A stretch of DNA of 36,833 bases from JBAZWE01 sp041658605 (GTDB taxonomy: Bacteria; Actinomycetota; Thermoleophilia; BMS3ABIN01). A program made the translations under genes and the position numbers. Location of the stretch: positions 1 through 36,833 of the forward strand of contig JBAZZU010000021.1 of assembly GCA_041658605.1 (NCBI GenBank). The letters run 5' to 3'. The notes under the pieces were generated by a model that worked only from the letters and a program-made list of their open reading frames with translations, was not told the origin of the DNA and ran no database searches. Below are positions 16,976 to 25,654 of the stretch, in pieces; within the stretch, counting starts at the first letter, position 1, and each line of letters opens with the position of its first letter.

Positions 16976-17419
16976 CTAGCCTTTGGACACCGGTACTATC
17001 GTCACGGGGCACAGTACCTCAGCGCCGACCTGCCTTGCCACGCGTGATGCCGTGCTGCCGATAAACGCTCTCTTCATGCCGCGCCGGCCCGCCGATCCCA
17101 TCACGATCTGCCCGCAGTCACTCTCTTTCGCGTAAGCCATGATCTCAGTCGAGGCGTCGCCATAACTTATGACCCTCTCAACTTCGACACCATGCTCTTT
17201 TGCAATCGCCTCTGCCGCGTCCAGCATTTCTTCGGCGCCCTTTTTGAGTGTGTCTTCTATCTTGTCGTGCATGGATTCAAACTGGCCGGTGTAACTCTCC
17301 ACGTCGACGACTCTGAGCACCACTACCTTGTCCCCGCTCATTTTAGAAAGGTCCGCAGCCCGCTCCAATGCTTTGCGCGCTGAAGGACCGCCATCTATTG
17401 GAACCAGTATCTTTTTCAT
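16976..17419 (-). CDS. Universal stress protein, single domain
   Basis: 147 residues of the UspA fold. MKKILVPIDGGPSARKA opens the protein, and IVMGSAGRRGMKRAFIGSTA supplies the G-X2-G-X9-GS/T ATP-binding loop, so it is likely a nucleotide-binding Usp. The ATG at 17419 is preceded by GGAAGGAGA; the frame is open 13 codons further upstream without family similarity. It is divergent from nhaA across a 134-bp gap. Two further tandem Usp genes and one Usp-like gene occur in the window. Confidence 0.92.
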   Translation of the reverse strand: MKKILVPIDGGPSARKALERAADLSKMSGDKVVVLRVVDVESYTGQFESMHDKIEDTLKKGAEEMLDAAEAIAKEHGVEVERVISYGDASTEIMAYAKESDCGQIVMGSAGRRGMKRAFIGSTASRVARQVGAEVLCPVTIVPVSKG

Positions 17420-17553
17420 CTTCTCTCCTTCCCTTGCTGTATAACTTGTTTTCCTCATTTTGATAGATACTAATCATTCACAATGGCAACAGTGCCCGGA
17501 ACGATGTGGTTTATGCTCTGATATCATAGGCTAAATTATCATAGAGGTTAACG

Positions 17554-18759
17554 ATTACACCTTATAAGATCATCTGGCGCCCCTTCCGGGACTTCTTCCG
17601 GACTGAAGCTTCAAGCGGAATCATCCTGCTTGCTTCCGTCGTCACAGCGCTGGCCTGGGCGAACCTCTGGCCTGATGCTTACGAATCGCTCTGGCGCACC
17701 GAAATCCCCCTGAGCCTTGGGCGCCTGCTCCCACGCGAATCACTGCATCTGTGGATCAACGAAGGGCTGATGGCGGTTTTCTTTCTGGTTGTCGGCCTGG
17801 AAATCAAACGTGAGCTGCTGAACGGTGAACTCTCTTCCCGAAAAAAAGCGATGCTGCCGGCATTCGCCGCCGTCGGAGGCATGGTCGTACCCGCGACTGT
17901 TTACTTTGTGCTTAATGCCGGCGGAACCGGTTCGCGAGGCTGGGGCATCCCGATGGCTACGGATATCGCGCTGGCTGTCGGCGTTCTCGCACTGCTGGGA
18001 AAACGCATACCTTTCGGTCTCAAGATTTTCCTGACCGCCCTCGCGATAATCGACGACATCGGCGCGGTTATTATTATCGCCCTTTTTTACACTGGCAACA
18101 TCTCGTGGGTCCCGATCGGCATAGCGATGGCGCTGTTGTTACTTCTGCTGGCCCTGAACCGGCTGGGCGTGAAACCGATATCCGTTTATCTGTTATTCGG
18201 ATTTGCTCTCTGGCTGGCGCTGCTGAAATCCGGGGTGCACGCGACCATTGCCGGTATCCTTCTGGCGATAGTGATACCCGGGAGATCAGGAAAAGAGCAG
18301 GAGCCACCGCTGCTGCTGCTGGAACGTGTACTAGAACCCTGGTCCGCATATCTGATCGTGCCGCTTTTTGCGCTGGCCAATGCCGGAATACTGCTTGACA
18401 GGAACCCGATGGAATCCCTGGGCGATCCCATAGGAATGGGCGTCGCGCTCGGACTGTTCTTCGGCAAACAGATCGGGGTAGTCCTTTTTTCCTGGATTGC
18501 CGTGCGGTTGCATCTGGGCTCGCTGCCGCCCTCGGTTTCCTGGCGGCAGCTCCACGGCGCGTCCTGCCTGGCGGGTATCGGTTTTACCATGTCACTTTTC
18601 ATCACCCTGCTGGCATTCGAGGAACAGTCGCAGTTGACGGTAGCTAAAATGGGGGTGTTCGCGGGTTCTGCCATCTCCGGTATCCTGGGACTGGTTTTGC
18701 TGAGATCAGCCGTCAGGACGCCGACCCGCAACAAGCGGCACAGCAAGCCCCTGGAATAG
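17554..18759 (+). CDS. nhaA: Na+/H+ antiporter NhaA, apparently starting at ATT
   Basis: Inner-membrane antiporter exporting Na+ in exchange for H+, with about 12 membrane segments. The frame contains the full NhaA N-terminus (FFRTEASSGIILLASVV, then LHLWINEGLMAVFFLVVGLE), although the first in-frame ATG is only at 17770. Between the in-frame stop at 17542 and 17770 there is no ATG, GTG or TTG. ATT at 17554 has AGAGG six bases upstream and gives 401 residues. With that start the catalytic pair in AIIDDIGAV is D167-D168 and the other key Asp (MATDIALAV) is D137, within four of E. coli D163, D164 and D133. A start at 17770 would delete the first transmembrane helix or more. The product is certain; the start codon is inferred. 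Confidence 0.9.
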   Translation: MTPYKIIWRPFRDFFRTEASSGIILLASVVTALAWANLWPDAYESLWRTEIPLSLGRLLPRESLHLWINEGLMAVFFLVVGLEIKRELLNGELSSRKKAMLPAFAAVGGMVVPATVYFVLNAGGTGSRGWGIPMATDIALAVGVLALLGKRIPFGLKIFLTALAIIDDIGAVIIIALFYTGNISWVPIGIAMALLLLLLALNRLGVKPISVYLLFGFALWLALLKSGVHATIAGILLAIVIPGRSGKEQEPPLLLLERVLEPWSAYLIVPLFALANAGILLDRNPMESLGDPIGMGVALGLFFGKQIGVVLFSWIAVRLHLGSLPPSVSWRQLHGASCLAGIGFTMSLFITLLAFEEQSQLTVAKMGVFAGSAISGILGLVLLRSAVRTPTRNKRHSKPLE

Positions 18760-18824
18760 ATTATTCCTCAAGACCGTCGCGATGAAAGCCGCCGTTTACG
18801 GCGACCTGATACGGGAGAACGCGC

Positions 18825-19463
18825 CTAGTCTTTCCTTCGAACCATGTTGGCGGCCGCTGTCCGGTTATTGACGTGCAGTTTGCGGAGTATGTTCTGTACG
18901 TGTTTCTTGACGGTATTCTCCGCGATGTCCAGTTTCTCAGCGATTTCCTTGTCACGGGCGCCTTCCGCCAGCAGCTCGAGGATCTCGGCTTCCCGCCTGG
19001 TGATGGAGCTGTCAGGCCTGATGGATTTCCTCGCCCCGTCGTCACGAAAACTGTCGAGTATCTTGGTAGTCATCGAGCGCGACAGCGGCGCCTCACCATC
19101 CTTTATGCCCCGCAGGTTGCGAATAAGCCCCTCAGGAGAGACGTTCTTTGTAAGGTAGCCTATCGCACCCGCCTTGATGGCCTCGAACAGGTGCTCGTCG
19201 AGACTCGATACGGTGAGCATCACGATCTTGACCGATTCGAGTCTTTCCGAGATGGCCCGGGTCGCCTCAATGCCGTCGACTCCGGGAAGGTTGACATCCA
19301 TGAGAATCAGATCGGGCTTGATCATCATGGCCTTCTTGATCGCTTCGCTGCCGTTGACCGCTTCGGCGACGACCCGCATATCGTCTTCCAGGGAAATCAG
19401 ATCCCTGAGGCCCTTGCGGAACAGGGCATGGTCGTCCACAAGCATGATATTCATATTACTCAT
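18825..19463 (-). CDS. NarL/LuxR-family response regulator
   Basis: 212 residues. Receiver domain with D10-D11, phosphoacceptor D56 (LILMDVNLPGVDG) and K105 (YLTKNVSPEG), then a LuxR-type helix-turn-helix from about 147 (ITRREAEILELLAEGARDKEIA, TVKKHVQNILRKLHV). It binds DNA when phosphorylated. Its ATG overlaps the stop of the cognate kinase by four bases. No target site was identified in the window. Confidence 0.95.
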   Translation of the reverse strand: MSNMNIMLVDDHALFRKGLRDLISLEDDMRVVAEAVNGSEAIKKAMMIKPDLILMDVNLPGVDGIEATRAISERLESVKIVMLTVSSLDEHLFEAIKAGAIGYLTKNVSPEGLIRNLRGIKDGEAPLSRSMTTKILDSFRDDGARKSIRPDSSITRREAEILELLAEGARDKEIAEKLDIAENTVKKHVQNILRKLHVNNRTAAANMVRRKD

Positions 19464-21454
19464 TCTTTGCCCTCCTCGATGGGAATTTCCACCCTGATTG
19501 TGGTTCCTGCCCCCGGTTTAGAGATTATTTCCAGATTACCGCCCAAGCTCTTGGCCCTGCCGGTCATGCTGCGCAAACCGAAATTACGCTGGTGGTGGCC
19601 GTCAAAGATCTCTTTAGTCTGAAATCCTCTGCCATTGTCACTGATCTCCACCCGCAGGCTACCATTGAGGCGTTGAAAGGTGATGTCGACCCTGCCGGCA
19701 TCGGCGTGGCGGCGTATGTTGTTTAGAGCTTCCTGTACGATGCGGGCCATCTCCGCCCTGGCGAAAGGATTGAGGCCGGTATCATCGTGGTCAGATACGA
19801 TATTCACGCCCACGTCCGTGGTCCGGGTAAACTCCTTCGCGTATTCGGAAACCGTCTCGAGAAAGTCCTTGCTGGAAACCGGCGCCTGCAGATCCACTAT
19901 CGCCTGCCGAGCCTCGGTCAGACTCTCCTGCACGATCTGCCGCATGGAACCCAGCTCCTCCAGAGCCTTGCCATTATTATTCTCTACCAGCCCCACCACT
20001 TCAGGCAACTTCAGATTCAGGTAACCCAGGTTCTGGGCCAGGCCGTCATGGATCTCCCGGGCCAGGCGGATCCTCTCCGCGATCACGGCTGAGGCTTCCA
20101 GCTCATCCCGAAGTCGCGCGTTCTCGATGACAATCGCGGCCCTTGACGAGATGATGGAAAGAAGGCGGACGTGTTCTGCGACGAATGGGCCATCGCGCCT
20201 GTTGATGACCTTGATCACCCCGATAATTTTGTTGGCGATGCGCAGCGGCGCGATCAGCACCGTATGGATATCTTGCATCTTCCTGAGTCTCGGCAACATC
20301 CGGCCGTCATTGATATCATTCGATAAAGCCACCTTGCCCCTTCTGAAAACGTCACACGCCAGACAGTTCTCTTCAGATAGCGGGATCCTGAGCCCGGCAA
20401 CCTCGTCATCGCTCAGACCGACGACCGGTCCCTCGGCGACAAGCTCCTGTGTTTCCTCGTCCAGAAAAAGCATGACTACCTTTTCAGCGTCAAAGACCCT
20501 CTGGATGATGATGGTTATCCCTTCGAGGATCCTCTTTATGTCAGTTGATACCATGCCGAGAATTGATATTTCCTGAAGCGCTGTCAGTTCCCGGTTCCTC
20601 TCTTCGAGCTTCCGGTAAGAATAAGTGACCTCGGCATAGGTGCCCAGGAAAAGTACAATGCGGGAGAAAAGGCGCAGAAAATCGCCGGTTGTTATTTCGG
20701 AAGTGTCTACTGACGGGTAGAGCAGAAAGTTCACCTGGGTAAAAAAGGAAGCGATGAACGAAATCGACAGCCAGCCCCAGAAAGGCCGGCCCTCGCGGCG
20801 ATAAAGCACCAGGTAGCCTATGCCGGCTATCAGGAAACAGCAACTGATGAACGTCTGGTAAGCCCCACTCCAGGTCGTGACATCACCGAGGATTTCCGGC
20901 GGCCGTCCCTCGCGCACGATTTCCCAGCCACTGGGGCTGAGCAGCTGTGGAAGTACGGAGGTGTCCATCGTGAACAGCAGCAGTGTCAACGCGCCAACCA
21001 GGAATGAGACCGCGGCGACCCCGATTACCCCGTTGCGCCTCGAAATCTTTCGTGACCCCGCCCAAAGACTTGCGATAAGCAATAACGCCGCTGCGAGCCT
21101 TGCGCTGAGCCAGAAATAGATGAGCAGGTCCTGGGTTATATTCGAGCCATTGTTCATGAGCGGGACCAGCAACGCCTCGACAAGGTTATAAAAACCAAGG
21201 ATCAAGAAGGCCAGGGCCAGGAACAGCAGGCGCAACTCATCGGTCATGCGGGATCTTATATAACAGAGATAAAAAGCGCCCAGTGCTATCAGGGTACATA
21301 AGCTTTCGATGGCTGTTGAGAGTTCCGGGCTGTGGTAGACGAAATGGGTCGAGGGGAGAAAAACCACGAGCAGCGTCAGACAAAGCAGCGGGAAAGTGGT
21401 CGCCGCCACAAGAATGGTGACGCGATCATAAGGCAGACGCCAGCTACTCTTCAC
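19460..21454 (-). CDS. NarX/LiaS-type histidine kinase with multi-helix membrane sensor and GAF domain
   Basis: 664 residues. Seven to eight hydrophobic segments span about 11-275, an integral membrane sensor of unknown ligand. A GAF domain follows (about 300-445) containing C364-L-A-C367, which could be a redox or metal site. The kinase core is HisKA_3, with H469 in REIHDGLAQNLGYLN, and a NarX-type HATPase (ALNNIRRHADA, SDNGRGF, GLRSMTGRA). The GTG at 21454 has GAGGAG upstream. It is translationally coupled to its response regulator. CXXC-bearing GAF kinases are often oxygen or redox sensors, but that is inference. Confidence 0.93.
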   Translation of the reverse strand: MKSSWRLPYDRVTILVAATTFPLLCLTLLVVFLPSTHFVYHSPELSTAIESLCTLIALGAFYLCYIRSRMTDELRLLFLALAFLILGFYNLVEALLVPLMNNGSNITQDLLIYFWLSARLAAALLLIASLWAGSRKISRRNGVIGVAAVSFLVGALTLLLFTMDTSVLPQLLSPSGWEIVREGRPPEILGDVTTWSGAYQTFISCCFLIAGIGYLVLYRREGRPFWGWLSISFIASFFTQVNFLLYPSVDTSEITTGDFLRLFSRIVLFLGTYAEVTYSYRKLEERNRELTALQEISILGMVSTDIKRILEGITIIIQRVFDAEKVVMLFLDEETQELVAEGPVVGLSDDEVAGLRIPLSEENCLACDVFRRGKVALSNDINDGRMLPRLRKMQDIHTVLIAPLRIANKIIGVIKVINRRDGPFVAEHVRLLSIISSRAAIVIENARLRDELEASAVIAERIRLAREIHDGLAQNLGYLNLKLPEVVGLVENNNGKALEELGSMRQIVQESLTEARQAIVDLQAPVSSKDFLETVSEYAKEFTRTTDVGVNIVSDHDDTGLNPFARAEMARIVQEALNNIRRHADAGRVDITFQRLNGSLRVEISDNGRGFQTKEIFDGHHQRNFGLRSMTGRAKSLGGNLEIISKPGAGTTIRVEIPIEEGKE

Positions 21455-21616
21455 CAGTGCTCCTCGGCGGGATGGCCAGTTCAGCGGTTACAACGCCAGA
21501 CTTGAAGGGTATGCTGCCAGCTGTGGAACAACATAGGTGAATTGTACTACTTAAGCGAAGGCAGCGGCAATGGAATGCTTGTATTTGCGGGGATTAAAAG
21601 GTGTTAATTAAAACGC

Positions 21617-22978
21617 TCATCCGTCTTCCATGCCATACTTCTTGATCTTGCGCCATAACGATACGCGGTCTATGCCGAGGATATTGGCCGCCATGGTCTT
21701 GTTGCCGCCCGTCTCCTTCAGGACCCACTGCATATAAGATATTTCCTGCTCTTCAAGAGACGGGAATCTGCCCTCCCTCTTGCGGAACGTCTTGATGTCA
21801 AGATCCTTGAGATCGTCCGGCAGGTGAGCCAGCTCGATGACATGTCCGTTCGCGAGGGCTACTCCCCGTTCGATTACGTTCTCCAGTTCTCGCACATTCC
21901 CGGGAAAATCGTAATTTGCCAGCAGCGCCAGGACGGAAGAAGAGATCTCCCTGACATTCTTTTTCATCAGGGCGGAATGCTTTTTGAGAAAGTACTGGCA
22001 GAGGAGCGGTATGTCGTCACGCCGCTCGGAAAGAGGTGGAATGTGGAGCGAGACGACATTGAGCCTGTAATACAGATCCTGCCGGAACTCCTTCTCCCTG
22101 GTGGCTTCATGGATGTTACGGTTCGAGGCCGCCAGAATCCTTACGTCTACTTCTACCGGCCTGGTTCCACCCACCCTCAGCAATTCTTTCTCCTGGAGAA
22201 CCCGCAGCAGCTTGACCTGCATGGAGAGAGACATTTCCGTGATTTCATCCAGGAACAGGGTGCCGCCCGAAGCTGTCTCGATAATGCCTGCTTTCTGACT
22301 CGTGGCACCAGTGAAAGCGCCTTCTTCGTGACCGAACAGCTCGTTCGTCAATAGTTCATCAGTAAGGGCGCCGCAGTTGATTGCAGAAAACGGCCCACCG
22401 CGTCTGTCGCTATTGAAGTGAATGTAGCGCGCCAGCAGTTCCTTGCCGGTTCCCGATTCGCCGGATATAAGCACGTTGCAGTCCGTGGGCGCGATCTGGC
22501 GGGCAGTATCCATCAGCTTCCGCATCATCGTGTTCTGGGTCACTATTTTGACCTTGCCCTCGAATTGTTCTATCCGTTCCCGCAGCTGGGTATTCTCTTT
22601 TTTCAGCGCAACTTTTTCGAGGGCCGACCTGACGGCCTTCCTGACATCATCGAGGTTGAAAGGCTTTGCGATGTAATCGTAGGCGCCTTTTTTCATCGTC
22701 TCCACTGCCGAGGGGATCGACGCATATGCCGTGATCATGATGACCTCGCAATCAGGATAAAGCTGCCGGCTTTTTTCCAGGACCTCAACACCGTCGACCT
22801 TCTCCATCTTCAGATCCGTCAGCACGACATCAAACTCTTCCTTCTCAAGAAGCTGCAGGGCATTCGGACCGCTGAGTGTCCCGGTAACCTCGTAGCCTTC
22901 TTTTTTCATCACATGCTGCAGGTTCTTGAGCGCCGTCTTTTCGTCCTCGACGATCAGCAGCCTTCCTGAATTTTCCAT
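21617..22978 (-). CDS. NtrC-family sigma-54-dependent response regulator
   Basis: 453 residues. Receiver with E11-D12, D55 and K105; AAA+ domain with Walker A GESGTGKE (173-180), the sigma-54 contact GAFTGA (220-225), and SGGTLFLDEI as Walker B; a Fis-type helix-turn-helix at the C-terminus (NKTMAANILGIDRVSLWRKIKK). It activates sigma-54 promoters from upstream sites. It sits two bases after its kinase gene, and a consensus -24/-12 promoter with candidate enhancer palindromes lies just beyond the kinase (24394-24631), making the TauE/Usp operon its likely target. Confidence 0.96.
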   Translation of the reverse strand: MENSGRLLIVEDEKTALKNLQHVMKKEGYEVTGTLSGPNALQLLEKEEFDVVLTDLKMEKVDGVEVLEKSRQLYPDCEVIMITAYASIPSAVETMKKGAYDYIAKPFNLDDVRKAVRSALEKVALKKENTQLRERIEQFEGKVKIVTQNTMMRKLMDTARQIAPTDCNVLISGESGTGKELLARYIHFNSDRRGGPFSAINCGALTDELLTNELFGHEEGAFTGATSQKAGIIETASGGTLFLDEITEMSLSMQVKLLRVLQEKELLRVGGTRPVEVDVRILAASNRNIHEATREKEFRQDLYYRLNVVSLHIPPLSERRDDIPLLCQYFLKKHSALMKKNVREISSSVLALLANYDFPGNVRELENVIERGVALANGHVIELAHLPDDLKDLDIKTFRKREGRFPSLEEQEISYMQWVLKETGGNKTMAANILGIDRVSLWRKIKKYGMEDG

Positions 22979-22980
22979 TC

Positions 22981-24378
22981 TTATGACTCCTTCATGGGAA
23001 GCACGATGTTGAATGTGGTCCCTTTGCCGGGATAACTGTCGACGCTGATGGTCCCGCCGTTCTCCGTGACTATATTGTGCACAATGAAGAGTCCAAGGCC
23101 GTAACCTTCCTTCTTGCTTGTATAGAAGGGATCGAAGATCTTTTTGAGTTTCTCCTGCTCCATGCCGGAGCCGTTGTCGATGACGACGATCTCTACGTTC
23201 TTCTCGTCAAGCTTCAGCCCCAGAACACGGATCCTGCCATCGCCCTCGATGGCGTCGATGGCGTTTTTAACGAGGTTGATGACCACCTGCTGTATCTTCT
23301 GCCTGTCGGCGTAAACGGTCAGTCCATCGGGGATGTCGACCTGCAGGGATATGTTCGCCGGCACCTCCGCTTTGACCAGGCGAACGGTTTCCTCCACGGC
23401 ATCCTTGAGCTGGAAAGTCATTCGCTCCTTGGAGCGCGAATAATTAAGCACAGAGCCGACGATGTGGCGCGCACGGCTGGTTTCCTCCGATATCTGCTCA
23501 AGCAGTTCCTTCTGGTATTTGATATCTCCCTCATCTATTTCCTCTCTCAAGATCTGGGTCGACGTGGAGATGTTGGCAAGCGGGTTATTCAGCTCGTGGG
23601 CAACACCGAAAACCAGGGTGCCCAGGGCGGCATATTTTTCGGATTCGACCAGGTACTCCTGCCTCTCATGCAGCTCGAGCAGCATCTTGTTGAACGCGGC
23701 CTTAAGAGAGACGAACTCACGGTCCTTGAACTGGTAGGGGATCAGGGAGAACTCGCCTGCGGTGATCCTGATCATGTGCTTTTCCAGAACGGACAGCGGG
23801 CGGACCGCTTTTCGGGAAAAAATGAAGCCTCCGGCAAAAACCGCGACCAGCAGCAGACCGATGCCGATCAGCAGGTTCCTCTTGGCCGAGTCCAGGGACT
23901 GCCTGTTGATCTCGACCCGGCTCGCGGATATCTGCTCACCCGTGGTGACGATCTCCTTGCCCTTTTCGCGAATCATGGCCTTGAGGGCAGGATCACCCGG
24001 GCTTTCCGGCGACGCTGTGTCCTTCCCGAGCAGGTCACCATAGACCCTTAGATTCTCCTTGAGACCGGAAATCACTTCAGGAGACGTGAACAGGTTGAGA
24101 TCTTCCCTGTTTAAGAGTTCATCAGCCTGATCGATGTATGCGCGTAACTCGTCAAAGTCAGTGCTGGTCCGGTAGAGAAAATAGTTTTTTTCGAAACGCC
24201 GGATCTCCAGCGTAGTATCGAACAGACTCGATACGCTTTCCCCTGATGACACGATCTGCTGCTGCGTATTCAGGTTACTCCAGCTAAGCAGGGCAAATGC
24301 GAACACGAGTGCGGCGCCCGCCATATAACCGATCAGTATCTTTTGCCTCAGGCTGTCCGGATAAAACCTCATATTCAT
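22981..24378 (-). CDS. Membrane sensor histidine kinase, partner of the NtrC-type regulator
   Basis: 465 residues. Membrane segments at about 14-35 and 167-187 flank a helical extracytoplasmic domain (36-166) containing RRFEKNYFLYRTS, a motif of helical-bundle (HBM or 4HB) ligand-binding domains. HAMP follows (about 188-240), then HisKA with H261 in GVAHELNNPLANI, the style used by NtrB/ZraS-like kinases, and HATPase with NLVKNAIDA, DNGSGM and GYGLGLFI. ATG at 24378 has GGAG nine bases upstream; ATG two codons later is an alternative. It is divergent from the sigma-54 operon, so its ligand probably induces that operon. Confidence 0.94.
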   Translation of the reverse strand: MNMRFYPDSLRQKILIGYMAGAALVFAFALLSWSNLNTQQQIVSSGESVSSLFDTTLEIRRFEKNYFLYRTSTDFDELRAYIDQADELLNREDLNLFTSPEVISGLKENLRVYGDLLGKDTASPESPGDPALKAMIREKGKEIVTTGEQISASRVEINRQSLDSAKRNLLIGIGLLLVAVFAGGFIFSRKAVRPLSVLEKHMIRITAGEFSLIPYQFKDREFVSLKAAFNKMLLELHERQEYLVESEKYAALGTLVFGVAHELNNPLANISTSTQILREEIDEGDIKYQKELLEQISEETSRARHIVGSVLNYSRSKERMTFQLKDAVEETVRLVKAEVPANISLQVDIPDGLTVYADRQKIQQVVINLVKNAIDAIEGDGRIRVLGLKLDEKNVEIVVIDNGSGMEQEKLKKIFDPFYTSKKEGYGLGLFIVHNIVTENGGTISVDSYPGKGTTFNIVLPMKES

Positions 24379-24393
24379 AATATATAGCTCCGT

Positions 24394-24408
24394 ATTGCAA
24401 TATGCAAC
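24394..24408. promoter_or_regulatory. Candidate enhancer site 1 for the NtrC-type activator
   Basis: ATTGC-AATAT-GCAAC is a near-perfect inverted repeat with a 5-bp spacer, about 230 bp before the predicted sigma-54 transcript start. It differs from site 2 by one arm base. A lone GCAAC half-site is at 24425-24429. Confidence 0.55.
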
Positions 24409-24467
24409 CTTTTACATTACTGATGCAACAACTTACTTTTACCGCTTTTCGGATAATCGGAATTACT

Positions 24468-24482
24468 GTTGCTTAATGCAAC
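24468..24482. promoter_or_regulatory. Candidate enhancer site 2 for the NtrC-type activator
   Basis: GTTGC-TTAAT-GCAAC is a perfect inverted repeat with the same arm and spacer design as site 1, 74 bp closer to the promoter. Its distance of about 160 bp from the predicted start is typical for sigma-54 enhancers. The Fis-type DNA-binding domain of the adjacent regulator would be the expected ligand. Confidence 0.6.
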
Positions 24483-24614
24483 GTTATTGTTTCAGAAACA
24501 GCCTAACCTGCACCCCTCCGGTCGTCTTAACTAATTATTATCTCGAACCATAATTAACCTGTTTGCAGGCTTTATACCGTAATTCCCATGATTTTACCGC
24601 ATAATTTTTCAAAC

Positions 24615-24631
24615 TTGGCACGGTTGTTGCT
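24615..24631 (+). promoter_or_regulatory. Sigma-54 (RpoN) -24/-12 promoter
   Basis: TTGGCACGGTTGTTGCT matches the consensus YTGGCACGN4TTGCW at every defined position. GG at 24617-24618 and GC at 24629-24630 are separated by exactly ten bases. Initiation is expected near 24642, about 30 bases before the first gene of the operon. Confidence 0.9.
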
Positions 24632-24672
24632 ACTTGTAATGGTGAAAAGACCGCTATTAGGAGGTTTTACAA

Positions 24673-24858
24673 GTGAAACTGTCACGCAAACTGGAAAACA
24701 TGTTTTCCGCCATCGGTTTCGCGGAGGAAGGCGAATTCGAGACCGCCAGGCAGATGGCTGCGGAAAACACGGACACACCGCGCCGCAAACCGGCAGGCGA
24801 TGAGGTCAAGCTGGATACGCCTCGCATCAGACAGGGCCAACTAGCTCCCAAGGTCTGA
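24673..24858 (+). CDS. Small protein with EGEFETAR-type N-terminal module
   Basis: 61 residues, unknown function. It begins at GTG with a strong AGGAGG nine bases upstream and is the first gene after the sigma-54 promoter. The N-terminal ~30 residues (KLENMFSAIGFAEEGEFETAR) form a predicted amphipathic helix pair and closely match the N-terminus of the next gene; the rest is hydrophilic and rich in Pro, Arg and Lys. It has no membrane segment or signal peptide. It may be a regulatory or docking peptide for the Usp-like protein, but that is only suggested by the shared module. Confidence 0.75.
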   Translation: MKLSRKLENMFSAIGFAEEGEFETARQMAAENTDTPRRKPAGDEVKLDTPRIRQGQLAPKV

Positions 24859-24868
24859 GGATCTGGCC

Positions 24869-25339
24869 TTGAGCGGCATAAGCAAAAAACTGGAAGGACT
24901 GTTGTCGGCCGCCTCATTTGCCGAGGCCGGGGAGTTCGACACCGCACGCGACATGATGGGAAACGGCCGGAACGTACTGCTGGTCCTCACTGGCAGAGAA
25001 ACCGACGTCAAGTCCCTCAAATACGCATTCAGCATCGCTGCCAGGACGCAGGCCGGCCTGGAAGTGCTGGCGGCCGCAGACGGAAGCGCTTCAGAAGTGC
25101 TGAGACTTTGCGAGGAGGAAGCGCGCCGGCAGGGCGTCACTATCAAGACCACGAGGAAGTACGGCTGTATCAAGGAGGCGGTTATCAAGTACGCCAAAGA
25201 TCGCCGCGACCTCATATGCGTGGTTATCGAGTCTACTGAAGCCCTGAACACCGATTGCTCGAGCGAGCAGAAGAAACTTGCAGGGGTCTGGGAAAAACTG
25301 GGTTGTCCACTCGCGCTTGTCTCGGAAAAAACAGGTTAA
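24869..25339 (+). CDS. Usp-like protein with the same N-terminal EFxTAR module
   Basis: 156 residues starting at TTG (24869), with TGAGGA about eight bases upstream and overlapping the region just after the previous stop. Residues 1-32 (KKLEGLLSAASFAEAGEFDTAR) are paralogous to the preceding 61-residue protein. Residues 33-152 follow a Usp-type alternating beta-alpha pattern (NVLLVLTGRETDVKSLKYAF, LICVVIEST, CPLALVSEKTG) but lack the G-X2-G-X9-G(S/T) ATP loop, so it is probably a non-nucleotide-binding variant. It carries several Cys. The fusion suggests that the module targets or regulates Usp-like domains. Confidence 0.8.
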   Translation: MSGISKKLEGLLSAASFAEAGEFDTARDMMGNGRNVLLVLTGRETDVKSLKYAFSIAARTQAGLEVLAAADGSASEVLRLCEEEARRQGVTIKTTRKYGCIKEAVIKYAKDRRDLICVVIESTEALNTDCSSEQKKLAGVWEKLGCPLALVSEKTG

Positions 25340-25363
25340 CAAACTTCAAAAGGGAGCATTATC

Positions 25364-25606
25364 TTGAGCAACAAAGCAAAGAAATCGCAATATTTTAGAG
25401 CGCTTCTACTGGGAGCTCTCTCGGCCGCGTCTTACGCTTACCTGTTCACCCATGTGGACCTGGTTATGGAATATTTTGTCAAGGGCGGCTGGTACGCGAC
25501 ACTGCCGATCCTGACGGCGTTATACTTCTCCGTCGTCCATGGCTCCTTCGCGAGTATCATGCTCTCGATCATGGGACTGCAGGCCGCCAAGGGCACAGGT
25601 CACTGA
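25364..25606 (+). CDS. Small membrane protein in the TauE/Usp operon
   Basis: 80 residues from a TTG start preceded by AAAGGGAG. Two hydrophobic segments are visible, about 12-29 and 43-72, the second containing TLPILTALYFSVVHGSF. No catalytic motif is recognised. Its position between the Usp-like gene and the TauE/SafE permease suggests an accessory subunit or a small partner of that permease. Confidence 0.78.
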   Translation: MSNKAKKSQYFRALLLGALSAASYAYLFTHVDLVMEYFVKGGWYATLPILTALYFSVVHGSFASIMLSIMGLQAAKGTGH

Positions 25607-25654
25607 TCGAAACCCCTACAAATATAAATCGCTAAAAGGGAGATGGAAAGAATA

